A DNA stretch of 64,000 bases from DATFKA01 sp042095835 (GTDB lineage Bacteria > Bacteroidota > Bacteroidia > Chitinophagales > Saprospiraceae), in NCBI GenBank assembly GCA_042095835.1, contig JBELML010000013.1, positions 17,241 through 81,240 of the forward strand, read 5' to 3'. Positions 41,511 to 49,341 of this stretch are shown in pieces. The first letter of the stretch is position 1, and each line of letters opens with the position of its first letter. A program made the position numbers and the translations under genes. The notes beneath the pieces were generated by a model. It worked only from the letters and a program-made list of their open reading frames with translations, searched no databases and had not been told where the DNA came from.

Positions 41511-41557
41511 ATACAAAAATGTAATAATTGTTTTAATTTTACACAAAATGTATTTGA

Positions 41558-42238
41558 ATGTGTGGACGCTATTCTTTTTCAACTGATGAGAAAAAATTGA
41601 AAGACCAACTCAAGGGTCTAGATGTAGGGCAAACTTTAGAGATTAATTTTAATATCGCTCCTACTCAAAATGCTTATGTAGTTGCAGATGATAATCCACG
41701 AACGCTTCAGCAAATGCGTTGGGGACTTGTTCCGTTTTGGGCCAAAGATCTCAAAATAGGCAGCCGCATGATTAATGCTCGAAGTGAAACCATCTTAACC
41801 AAACCTGCTTTTCGGAATGCGATACGTAAACGACATTGCCTCGTAGTGGCAGACAGTTTTTACGAATGGAAAAAGATCGATGGAAAAAAAATACCTTATC
41901 GGATTTTACCGTCCAACAATGATTTACTGATTATGGCCGGTATCTGGGAAACTTGGAAAAAGGAAGGCAAATTAATCCGCTCTTTTTCTATTTTGACCTG
42001 CCCACCCAATCAAGAGATGGAATCTATTCATAATCGCATGCCGATTCTTTTACAAGAGACAGATTTACAGCAAGCTTGGTTGGAGGATAAATCAGAAGAA
42101 GGCATACAATCTCTATTGCGTATCCCTGAAGATGGTCTACTCAAGATGTATCCGGTATCCACACAAGTCAATTCGGTAAGAAATAATGGTGCCCATCTAC
42201 ATGATCAAGTAATGGAACAAGGTGATCTTTTCGGTTAA
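41558..42238 (+). CDS. yedK: SOS response-associated peptidase / abasic-site protein YedK (SRAP, HMCES family)
   Basis: 226 residues, the family length. The catalytic Cys2 (MCGRYSFS) is exposed after removal of Met1; Asn73 ('INARSET'), Glu103 ('DSFYEWKK') and His158 ('SIHNRMP') complete the active site. The protein forms a thiazolidine crosslink with abasic sites in single-stranded DNA and shields them at replication forks. It lies directly next to the candidate replication origin, with a DnaA box in its leader, so control by DnaA is conceivable (inference). Confidence 0.93.
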   Translation: MCGRYSFSTDEKKLKDQLKGLDVGQTLEINFNIAPTQNAYVVADDNPRTLQQMRWGLVPFWAKDLKIGSRMINARSETILTKPAFRNAIRKRHCLVVADSFYEWKKIDGKKIPYRILPSNNDLLIMAGIWETWKKEGKLIRSFSILTCPPNQEMESIHNRMPILLQETDLQQAWLEDKSEEGIQSLLRIPEDGLLKMYPVSTQVNSVRNNGAHLHDQVMEQGDLFG

Positions 42239-42335
42239 TGATACAATGGGTAGTGCGGTAATGATTAAATTAGACCCGTCGATCAGAATTTGTGGAATTC
42301 TTCGTCAGTAATTACATCATTGCAACCTTATATAT

Positions 42336-43631
42336 ATGTCAAAACAAATCTCCTTTTCCAGAGGCTTAGGTAGTATTCTATTTTGGTCAATTATCTCAGC
42401 GGCCTTTATTGGACCAGGTACGGTCACTATGGCAGCAAGTTCTGGAGCTGCTTTTCAGATTAGTCTATTATGGGCTTTGATTTTTTCCATTATTGCGACC
42501 ATTGTTTTACAGGAGGCGGCAGCTAGAATCACCATAGCATCTGGTAAGAATTTAGGTGAAATCATTGCTTTAAAGTTTAAGCAAGGAAAGCGCTGGCAAT
42601 GGATTCTATTTCTATCTGTTGCTTTTGGTTGTGCAGCCTATCAAGCGGGTAATATGTTGGGAGCTATCTCTGGGCTCATCTTGTTTGATGCAGTAGATCG
42701 GAGAATAGGAACCTTGATTTTGGGAGCTATCTGTTTTGGACTTTTATGGATTGGTAATTACAAAATTATAGCACGTCTGCTAGGTGTAGTAGTGGCTTTA
42801 ATGGGTTTATTGTTTATATATGTGGCTACCTACAGTCCTTATGATTTCTCAGATATGGTAGCTGCTACCTTTTCATCGGTAGTTTATGAAGGGAGTAGTT
42901 TGTATATCATAGGTTTGATCGGTACTACTATTGTTCCCTATAATTTGTTTCTGGCATCCGGCATCAGTAAGGGACAAAGTATACAAGAAATGCGTTTGGG
43001 GTTGATCACGGCAATTATCGTTGGGGGTATTATTTCTATTGCCATTATGTTGGTAGGTACACAGGTAGAAGGTACATTTTCTTTTGCTGCTTTGGCAGAT
43101 ACCTTATCAGTACAGCTTGGTCCATGGGCCAATGTGTTTTTTGGATTAGGCTTATTTGCAGCAGGAATGAGTTCTTCGATTACCAGTCCGTTAGCAGCAG
43201 CAGTCACCGGACAAAGTTTGATAGGAGAGGATTCGGATCAATGGAAAAACAAGGGGCGGTTTTTTCGGTATACCTGGGGAGCCGTTTTAATCGTCGGTTT
43301 AGTTTTTGGTTTGTTAGATGTGAAACCTATTCCTGCCATCATCCTGGCTCAAGCGATTAATGGAGCATTACTACCCATCGTTGCTATTTTTCTTTTTATC
43401 GTAGCGAATGATTATCGATTGCTAGGAGTGAAGTATGCGAATAAAACTATCTCAAATTTGCTCACTTTAGTGATCGTAGGGGTAAGTTGTTTTATTGGAT
43501 TAAACAACATTGTAAAAGCAATAGCCAAATTATTCAACATTTTGTTGGGATATGAGTATTTATGGGTGCTGGGTGGATTGTCTTTTTTGATAGTTATACT
43601 ATTGTATAGAAGAGCTTTAAAGTGGAAATAG
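42336..43631 (+). CDS. NRAMP-related divalent metal transporter with altered metal-site motifs
   Basis: 431 residues with 11 membrane helices. The overall NRAMP layout is clear ('ISAAFIGPGTVTMAASSGAAF' region in helix 1, 'IVLQEAAARITIASGKNLGE' in helix 3, 'GLIGTTIVPYNLFLASG' in helix 6). However, the canonical metal-binding DPGN of helix 1 reads GPGT (residues 26-29) and the MPH of helix 6 reads VPY. Both direct metal ligands of Mn/Fe transporters (Asp, Asn, Met) are thus replaced. It probably transports another cation (for example Mg2+) or works differently. It begins 97 bp after yedK on the same strand. Confidence 0.85.
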   Translation: MSKQISFSRGLGSILFWSIISAAFIGPGTVTMAASSGAAFQISLLWALIFSIIATIVLQEAAARITIASGKNLGEIIALKFKQGKRWQWILFLSVAFGCAAYQAGNMLGAISGLILFDAVDRRIGTLILGAICFGLLWIGNYKIIARLLGVVVALMGLLFIYVATYSPYDFSDMVAATFSSVVYEGSSLYIIGLIGTTIVPYNLFLASGISKGQSIQEMRLGLITAIIVGGIISIAIMLVGTQVEGTFSFAALADTLSVQLGPWANVFFGLGLFAAGMSSSITSPLAAAVTGQSLIGEDSDQWKNKGRFFRYTWGAVLIVGLVFGLLDVKPIPAIILAQAINGALLPIVAIFLFIVANDYRLLGVKYANKTISNLLTLVIVGVSCFIGLNNIVKAIAKLFNILLGYEYLWVLGGLSFLIVILLYRRALKWK

Positions 43632-43788
43632 GTAGCTGTTTTATGTAGATAAAAAAAGAGTTATTTTTTTTGAATTGTGGAAAATATACTTTTGAAGCCA
43701 GCTCTTATTTTGATTTATTATGAAGTTATTTTTAGTATAGTCTAAAAAATAATTTTACAGGAATAAATTTATAATTATAGACAATAAA

Positions 43789-43816
43789 AAAGAGGATGCC
43801 GTTGGACATCCTCTTT
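43789..43816 (-). terminator. Terminator of the 2-oxoamine synthase gene
   Basis: AAAGAGGATG (43789-43798) pairs exactly with CATCCTCTTT (43807-43816); on the minus strand the stem is followed by TTTTATTG, and the T-rich plus side may serve the convergent NRAMP gene. Confidence 0.85.
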
Positions 43817-43839
43817 CGTATTTTATTTGATTTACTTTT

Positions 43840-45102
43840 TTACTTTACTCCGGCTTCAATTTCAGCTACACTGATCATTTTTTGTTCGTAATCACCAGCG
43901 GCTAATTTATCGCGAATAGCGCGGAATGCGACGATTGTTTCATTTACATCCTCTTCGGTATGTGCCGCAGATGGGATTAAACGAAGTAGAATCATTCCTT
44001 TTGGAATTACCGGATAAATAACCGCAGAGCAGAAGATGTTAAACTTCATACGCATATCGTGCGTCAAGTTTGCTGCCTCTGCTACGCTACCATTCAAATA
44101 AACAGGTGTAACACAACTAGAAGTATTCCCTAGATTGAAGCCTGCTTCGCGTAGGCCAGATTGTAACAAGTTCACATTACGCCACAATCTAGCTTTATGC
44201 TCAGGATTGCTACGAAGTAGTTCTAGGCGCTTCAAGTTACCGATGACGAAAGGCATAGGTAAAGACTTTGCAAAGATTTGCGAGCGAGTCGTATAGCGTA
44301 GGTGAGTGATGATATCTTTATCACCTGCTACGAAGGCTCCAATGCTCGCCATAGATTTTGCGAAAGTACTGAAGTATAAATCTATTTCATCTTGCACACC
44401 TTGTTCCTCACCAGCACCAGCACCTGTTTCACCCAGTGTGCCAAAGCCATGAGCATCATCTACAAGAAGACGGAAGTTGTAATCTTTCTTAGAAGAGACG
44501 ATTTCTTTCAAGATACCCTGCTCTCCACGCATACCGAATACACCTTCTGTGATCACCAAGATACCACCACCAGATTGCTCAGCAGCAATAGCAGCACGCG
44601 CCATTTGCTTTTTGAAGCTTTCATAGTCATTGTGCTCAAAAGGTAAGCGTTTTCCGAGATGCATGCGAATACCATCATAGATACAGGCATGGTTGTCTTT
44701 GTCATAAACAATTACATCGCGTCTATCTACTAAAGCATCAATAACGGACATGATACCCTGGTAGCCAAAGTTGAGTAGCATACCCTCTTCTTTCTGCACG
44801 AAGTCTGCTAGCTCCTCCTCAAGTTGCTCGTGGTACTTCGATTCTCCAGACATCATTCGGGAGCCCATTGGATAAGCCAAGCCCCATTCTTTGGCAGCTT
44901 CAGCATCCACTTTACGAACCTCTGGGTGATTACCTAGACCTAGGTAGTTGTTCACACTCCAGACGATACATTCCTTTCCTTTGAATTTCATACGGCCGCC
45001 CAGTTCACCTTCTAGTTTAGGGAAAGTGTAATAGCCGTGCGCATCTTCTGCATACTGTCCTAGCGGGCTTTTGTTTTCCAATATTTTCTGAAATAAATCC
45101 AT
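43840..45102 (-). CDS. PLP-dependent 2-oxoamine synthase (serine palmitoyltransferase/KBL-like)
   Basis: 420 residues. Fold type I alpha-oxoamine synthase motifs: 'SVNNYLGLGNHPEV', 'YPMGSRMMSGESKYHEQLE', 'VYDKDNHACIYDGIRMHLG', 'LVDDAHGFGTLGETG' (Asp that contacts PLP nitrogen and His) and 'FSTFAKSMASIGAFVAG' with the Schiff-base Lys. These enzymes condense an amino acid with an acyl-CoA. Bacteroidota with this type make sphingolipids, so serine palmitoyltransferase is the best guess; 2-amino-3-ketobutyrate CoA ligase or 8-amino-7-oxononanoate synthase are alternatives. It stands alone, with its own promoter-like box and terminator. Confidence 0.82.
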   Translation of the reverse strand: MDLFQKILENKSPLGQYAEDAHGYYTFPKLEGELGGRMKFKGKECIVWSVNNYLGLGNHPEVRKVDAEAAKEWGLAYPMGSRMMSGESKYHEQLEEELADFVQKEEGMLLNFGYQGIMSVIDALVDRRDVIVYDKDNHACIYDGIRMHLGKRLPFEHNDYESFKKQMARAAIAAEQSGGGILVITEGVFGMRGEQGILKEIVSSKKDYNFRLLVDDAHGFGTLGETGAGAGEEQGVQDEIDLYFSTFAKSMASIGAFVAGDKDIITHLRYTTRSQIFAKSLPMPFVIGNLKRLELLRSNPEHKARLWRNVNLLQSGLREAGFNLGNTSSCVTPVYLNGSVAEAANLTHDMRMKFNIFCSAVIYPVIPKGMILLRLIPSAAHTEEDVNETIVAFRAIRDKLAAGDYEQKMISVAEIEAGVK

Positions 45103-45145
45103 CGCTAATTGATTTAAGATATTGAACGTAATTTAACCTAAGCCA

Positions 45146-45153
45146 CAAAGTTA
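45146..45153 (-). promoter_or_regulatory. -7 box of the 2-oxoamine synthase gene
   Basis: On the minus strand TAACTTTG fits TAnnTTTG, 43 bp before the start codon. The stretch 45154-45241 shows nothing else recognised. Confidence 0.45.
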
Positions 45154-45241
45154 CAATTGTTTAGTTACAAATGAGTTATGGAATAAAAATCTTTGTAGAT
45201 GCGGCTAAATTATGTTATAGAAATGACCTTTTTCGGAGAGG

Positions 45242-45766
45242 CTACCAGGTTTTTTGGGCTTTTGAAGCATCTATCCATTTGCTCCAATTCTTGTTATAGC
45301 CGTGGACTATTTGGGTAGGTTCTTCATTTTGATCTACTACTTGCTGGCCTTGATTGACCCACTCGAAAATACTACCATAGAGGTTGTATACATTGGTGAA
45401 GCCCATTTTCTGTAGCTTTTGTCCAATCTTTTCGCTCCTGTATCCGATAGAACAATAAAGTATAACTTCTTGATCCTTAGGGACTTTTGATAGAATGTCT
45501 GCATCAAATTTATGGTAGCCAATGTATTGAGCTCCGGGTATATGACTAGTCTGATATTCTTCTAACTCCCTGGCATCCAATAAGATATAGCCTTTTTTCT
45601 TTTGTGCAAGATGCTCTACACTAATTAAAGGCACATCAAAGCTGAGTAAGCTTTCAATTTTTTTGTCAAAGGCAGGATTGAGCGTCGTGGGTTTATCTGC
45701 TGGGATATCTTGAGTACAGGCTGTTAATGGAATGAATGCTATTAAACATATAATCAGTGTTCTCAT
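45242..45766 (-). CDS. Rhodanese-like domain lipoprotein
   Basis: 174 residues with a lipoprotein signal (MRTLIICLIAFIPLTAC). The rhodanese domain runs about 48-142: 'LLDARELEEYQTSHIPGA', then the active-site loop 'LYCSIGYRSEKIG' with the persulfide-forming Cys, and 'GFTNVYNLYGSIFEWVNQG'. Such exported rhodaneses may carry sulfane sulfur in the periplasm. The start is 20 bp after the mevalonate diphosphate decarboxylase stop, so both are probably on one transcript though no functional link is known. Confidence 0.88.
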   Translation of the reverse strand: MRTLIICLIAFIPLTACTQDIPADKPTTLNPAFDKKIESLLSFDVPLISVEHLAQKKKGYILLDARELEEYQTSHIPGAQYIGYHKFDADILSKVPKDQEVILYCSIGYRSEKIGQKLQKMGFTNVYNLYGSIFEWVNQGQQVVDQNEEPTQIVHGYNKNWSKWIDASKAQKTW

Positions 45767-45786
45767 AAGTATCTTCCTCTTTAATG

Positions 45787-46881
45787 TTAAAATTCTACGG
45801 GGCCTATACCGGCATGGTCATGAATGAACTGACCATCGGAGCAGAGTCCCTTTAGGCTATCATTAATAAAACGATCTATTTGCGGCTTTATGTTTTTGGG
45901 ATATAATAAATGAATATTAGGCCCTGCATCTAGCGTGAAGTAAACAGGAAGCTTGTGATGGTCTCTAAAGCTCCTGATGCGATTAATAGCTTCAAGTGTA
46001 TTCGGCTCCATTAGAATATAGGGAGGCATGGAGGTCATCATCAGGGCGTGAAGCGTCATAGCTTCTGATTCGGTAATAGCGCCAAAGGTATCCCAATCGC
46101 CTGTGCGTAGTGCTGGGAGCAGCTGTTGTAGTCTTTGATTAGCCTGCTTGTATCTATTGTCTGCGTAGATATTATTCTCCATTAGTTGATGACCCGCTCG
46201 ACTCGATACTGATTTTTCGCTGCGGCTAATCAAAAGGATAGTATCCTGTACGTCTTGAAAAAGCTCATGTAGTGCGGTATTGAAAGGGATAGCGTAGAGG
46301 TCGGATCCTTCTTCAACGTCCATATGTTGTCCCCAAATTGCTCCTTGAGAAAAGATGGATCGACAAGCTGAACCAGAACCCAAACGAGCCATGTAAGAAG
46401 CTTTCTTTTCAAAGTCTGGGCGCTCTTTGACGGTGCCAAACATTTTTTCTTCAATAGAGCAGAGGCAGAGGGCTAAGGCGCTCATCCCGGAAGCAGATGA
46501 AGCAATGCCCGCAGAATGCGGAAAAGAGTTTTCAGAGCTAATGGTGAAATGTAGCTGCCGAATGAATGGGAAGTAGGGGAGTAGGCTTGAAAAGTATTTT
46601 TTGATTTTCTCTTCAAAGCTCGCTTGAGCTTGACCGTGAAATAAGAACTGCAAGCTCACTTCATGGCTGAGTGTTTTCTTCGCTTCGTATCTAATACTCG
46701 TCCTAGAATGGGCTTCACTCAAGGTGAAGCTAAAGGATGGATTCCTGGGTAGTTGTACGCCATGTTTTCCCCAATACTTGACAATAGCAATATTTGAGGG
46801 ACTCTGCCAGGAGACGGTACCTGGTTGTAGGCTACCACTTTCTACGATGAGTTTTGAGTTTTTATAGTTGACTTCGTTCAT
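45787..46881 (-). CDS. mvaD: Diphosphomevalonate decarboxylase (mevalonate pathway)
   Basis: 364 residues. The GHMP-kinase-like family features are visible: 'SPSNIAIVKYWGKHG' at the N-terminus, 'HSAGIASSASGMSALALCL' (ATP-binding Ser-rich loop) and 'GSGSACRSIFSQGAIWG', the decarboxylase signature. 'VYFTLDAGPNIHLLYP' near the end contains the Asp that acts in catalysis. The enzyme makes isopentenyl diphosphate, showing that this bacterium uses the mevalonate route, as several Saprospiria and Flavobacteria do. Upstream, 46882-46995 holds nothing recognised. Confidence 0.92.
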   Translation of the reverse strand: MNEVNYKNSKLIVESGSLQPGTVSWQSPSNIAIVKYWGKHGVQLPRNPSFSFTLSEAHSRTSIRYEAKKTLSHEVSLQFLFHGQAQASFEEKIKKYFSSLLPYFPFIRQLHFTISSENSFPHSAGIASSASGMSALALCLCSIEEKMFGTVKERPDFEKKASYMARLGSGSACRSIFSQGAIWGQHMDVEEGSDLYAIPFNTALHELFQDVQDTILLISRSEKSVSSRAGHQLMENNIYADNRYKQANQRLQQLLPALRTGDWDTFGAITESEAMTLHALMMTSMPPYILMEPNTLEAINRIRSFRDHHKLPVYFTLDAGPNIHLLYPKNIKPQIDRFINDSLKGLCSDGQFIHDHAGIGPVEF

Positions 46882-46995
46882 TGGTTGAGGAGTGAGATAG
46901 TAATAAAATACCTGTCTTTAGTTGGTGTTACCACAGGTTTGTGTAGGTAACAGTAAAACTCATAAATCGTTAAACAGAGCTTAGAGAAATAGGTG

Positions 46996-48309
46996 TTAAA
47001 TTAAGGTTAGTAGCCAGGATTTGAAGTCTTGATATTGTTTACTCATAGGTATGGCTACCTTTTCTTTGTCGGCAAGTATTGCTAGTCTTTCAGGTACCTT
47101 AATCGCTTCGCCAAGAATGGCTTCTACGTCAGGTTTGAATTTGGAAGGGTGGGCAGTCTCAAGGATAACTCCTATAGTGACTTGATTTGTTTTTTGGTAC
47201 TCTTCTAGAGCGAGATAACCTACGGCACCGTGCGGGTCTATAGTATAGTTGTATTTTTCTTTGATGTCCAGCATGGCTTTTTTAGTCGCCTCATCGGTGT
47301 AGGCATAACCCGAAATGTGTTCCACCATATGGTTCCACGTGGAGCCATCTTCTGATTTATAGAGGTCTTGCATGCGAGCAAAGTTGCTTGGATTGCCTAC
47401 ATCCATTGCATTAGAAAGCGTACGCACAGATGGTTTGGGTTGGTAGTTTCCGGTGTTTAAATAGTCAGGTACAACGTCGTTTCTGTTGGTTGCAGCAATG
47501 AAATGATGGATAGGTAGCCCCATTTGTTTGGCTAGTAGTCCGGCGGTAAGATTGCCAAAGTTGCCACTAGGTACACAGAATACCACGGGTGCATCTATTG
47601 GTTGCAGTTGTTTGTAGGCTTCAAAATAATAGAAAGACTGTGGGATAAGTCTAGCGATATTAATAGAGTTGGCAGAGCTTAATCGAAGCTTGGACTTGAC
47701 TTCTTTGTCAAGGAATGCTTTTTTGACCATAGCTTGGCAATCGTCAAAAGTGCCATCAATCTCTAGGGCTGTGATATTGTGGCCTAGAGTGGTGAGTTGC
47801 TTTTCTTGTAGCTTACTCACTTTGCCAGAAGGGTAGAGGATGACAACCTGGATTCCTGGAGTCTGGTAAAAGCCAGCAGCTACCGCACCGCCAGTGTCAC
47901 CTGAAGTCGCGACCAGTATATATAAGTCCTCCTGCTCCTGTTGATTGAAGTAGCTCATCAACTGCGCCATAAACCGCGCTCCAAAGTCTTTAAAGGCTAA
48001 AGAGGGCCCATGAAATAACTCTAGTATTTTTTTGTTTTGGTCCAACTCAATCACTGGTGCAGGAAAGGTAATCGATCGATCAATGATTTGCTCCAGTGCT
48101 TCCAAGGGTATAGCCTCTTGCAATAGCGTCTTAGACACCTCCAATGCAATTTCTTTGAAGCTTTTGTGTTCAAGCTGTTCGATAAAGCCAGGATCTAGTT
48201 GGGGGATTGTAGAAGGCATATAGAGGCCATTGTCTTCTGGTAGGCCTTGCATAACCGCCTTTTTCAAATCAGCGGTGAGTGTTTTATTTTTTGTGCTGTA
48301 TAGGATCAT
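46996..48309 (-). CDS. thrC: Threonine synthase
   Basis: 437 residues from the ATG at 48309 (MILYSTKNKTLTADLKKAV); an upstream in-frame start at 48393 would overlap the thrB end and adds an unlikely basic stretch. PLP Lys is in 'FHGPSLAFKDFGARFMAQL', and 'VATSGDTGGAVAAGFY' plus 'VPSGNFGNLTAGLLAKQMG' are family motifs. It converts O-phosphohomoserine to threonine. This is the longer, E. coli/yeast-like class. Third gene of the thrABC operon, 88 bp after thrB. Confidence 0.95.
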   Translation of the reverse strand: MILYSTKNKTLTADLKKAVMQGLPEDNGLYMPSTIPQLDPGFIEQLEHKSFKEIALEVSKTLLQEAIPLEALEQIIDRSITFPAPVIELDQNKKILELFHGPSLAFKDFGARFMAQLMSYFNQQEQEDLYILVATSGDTGGAVAAGFYQTPGIQVVILYPSGKVSKLQEKQLTTLGHNITALEIDGTFDDCQAMVKKAFLDKEVKSKLRLSSANSINIARLIPQSFYYFEAYKQLQPIDAPVVFCVPSGNFGNLTAGLLAKQMGLPIHHFIAATNRNDVVPDYLNTGNYQPKPSVRTLSNAMDVGNPSNFARMQDLYKSEDGSTWNHMVEHISGYAYTDEATKKAMLDIKEKYNYTIDPHGAVGYLALEEYQKTNQVTIGVILETAHPSKFKPDVEAILGEAIKVPERLAILADKEKVAIPMSKQYQDFKSWLLTLI

Positions 48310-48397
48310 TATTGTAATACTTTGTCTCTTGAGTTTTTTGCATAAAAAGGAATGAGTAGTCGCAGCGCTTCCCGCACGCTCGCACCTTTTCATTTCT

Positions 48398-49330
48398 CTA
48401 CATCTTCACCGCTCCTTCTTGATTAATTAGTGAAATAAACAGTTGGTGCTCTATCTTTTGGTCACTGAATATTCTTTGCATGGCTTGTCCTAAGTTCTCG
48501 GCTATGAGACTATTTCTACTTAAAGCAAAAATAGATGGGCCAGCTCCGGAGATACTGCATCCTAGGGCTCCAGCTTTTAGTACCGCTTCTTTGACTTCGT
48601 AGAAGTGCGGAATTAAACGGGCGCGCTGAGGCTCGATAATCAAGTCCTGTAGCGAGCGCCCAATTAGATCGAAATCTGAATTGTATAAACCTACAATAAA
48701 ACCAGCTAGGTTGCCGCTTTGATGTATATGTTGGTCCAAGCTCACTTGGTTAGAGAGTAGGTCTCTGGCTTCTTTTGTCAGTACTTCTACTTGAGGGTAG
48801 ATGACTGTAGCGTAGAGTCCCTTGGGTACATGCAAGCGATGTACGTCTAAATCTTCATTGCTTCTGATGAGTGTGATGCCGCCGAGTAGGGAAGGGGCTA
48901 CATTGTCTGCGTGGTAAGCACCATCGGCAATCTGCTCTCCCAATACGGCAAAAGGTAGGATTTCTCTTTTTGTCAAAGGGCGGCGCAAAAACTCATTGAC
49001 GGCCATTACGCCTGCTACGGCACTCGCCGCACTCGAACCTAAACCACTACCAAAAGGCATCTTTTTATGGATTTCCATATCAATGCCTATTTTCTCTTCG
49101 CCTAGATGTTTGAGGAGTTGCAATGCCGCAAAACCAGCTGTATTCTTTTCTAAGTCATAGGGTAGTTTCCCTTTCGCTCCCGTGATCTTGGTAATCTTCA
49201 GACCAGGAGTTGAAGAAGGCTTTACAATGATTTCGTCTCCGGGCTTTTCTAATGCGAATCCTAAGATATCATACCCTACCGCCACATTTGCTACAGAAGC
49301 TGGCGCAAATACTTTTAGTCCTGTCTTCAT
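48398..49330 (-). CDS. thrB: Homoserine kinase
   Basis: 310 residues, normal length. GHMP kinase motifs: 'FAPASVANVAVGYDILGFAL' at the N-terminus, 'KKMPFGSGLGSSAASAVAG' (phosphate loop) and 'LGCSISGAGPSIFAL' near the C-terminus. It phosphorylates homoserine with ATP. It starts 11 bp after the thrA stop, indicating translation coupling. Confidence 0.96.
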   Translation of the reverse strand: MKTGLKVFAPASVANVAVGYDILGFALEKPGDEIIVKPSSTPGLKITKITGAKGKLPYDLEKNTAGFAALQLLKHLGEEKIGIDMEIHKKMPFGSGLGSSAASAVAGVMAVNEFLRRPLTKREILPFAVLGEQIADGAYHADNVAPSLLGGITLIRSNEDLDVHRLHVPKGLYATVIYPQVEVLTKEARDLLSNQVSLDQHIHQSGNLAGFIVGLYNSDFDLIGRSLQDLIIEPQRARLIPHFYEVKEAVLKAGALGCSISGAGPSIFALSRNSLIAENLGQAMQRIFSDQKIEHQLFISLINQEGAVKM

Positions 49331-49341
49331 CCGTTTTTATT

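Larger units (their letters stand above)
40700..41550. other. Candidate chromosomal replication origin (oriC): AT-rich, DnaA-box-dense, gene-free
   Basis: No gene lies between 40678 and 41557. Exact matches to the DnaA box TTWTNCACA (either strand) occur at 40870-40878 (TTATTCACA), 40924-40932 (TTATGCACA), 40996-41004 (TGTGTATAA), 41123-41131 (TGTGGAAAA), 41187-41195 (TGTGGATAA, perfect) and 41537-41545 (TTTTACACA), plus near matches such as TGTGGAGAA at 40812. By base composition I would expect well under one. Very AT-rich tracts at 40745-40785 and 41310-41420 could serve as unwinding elements. Two more perfect boxes lie about 1.3 kb to the left (39547-39567). Confidence 0.6.

Noticed and set aside
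48310..48393. Longer N-terminus for threonine synthase
   Set aside because: The added 28 residues would be basic and unrelated to the family, which starts at the MILYSTKN position.
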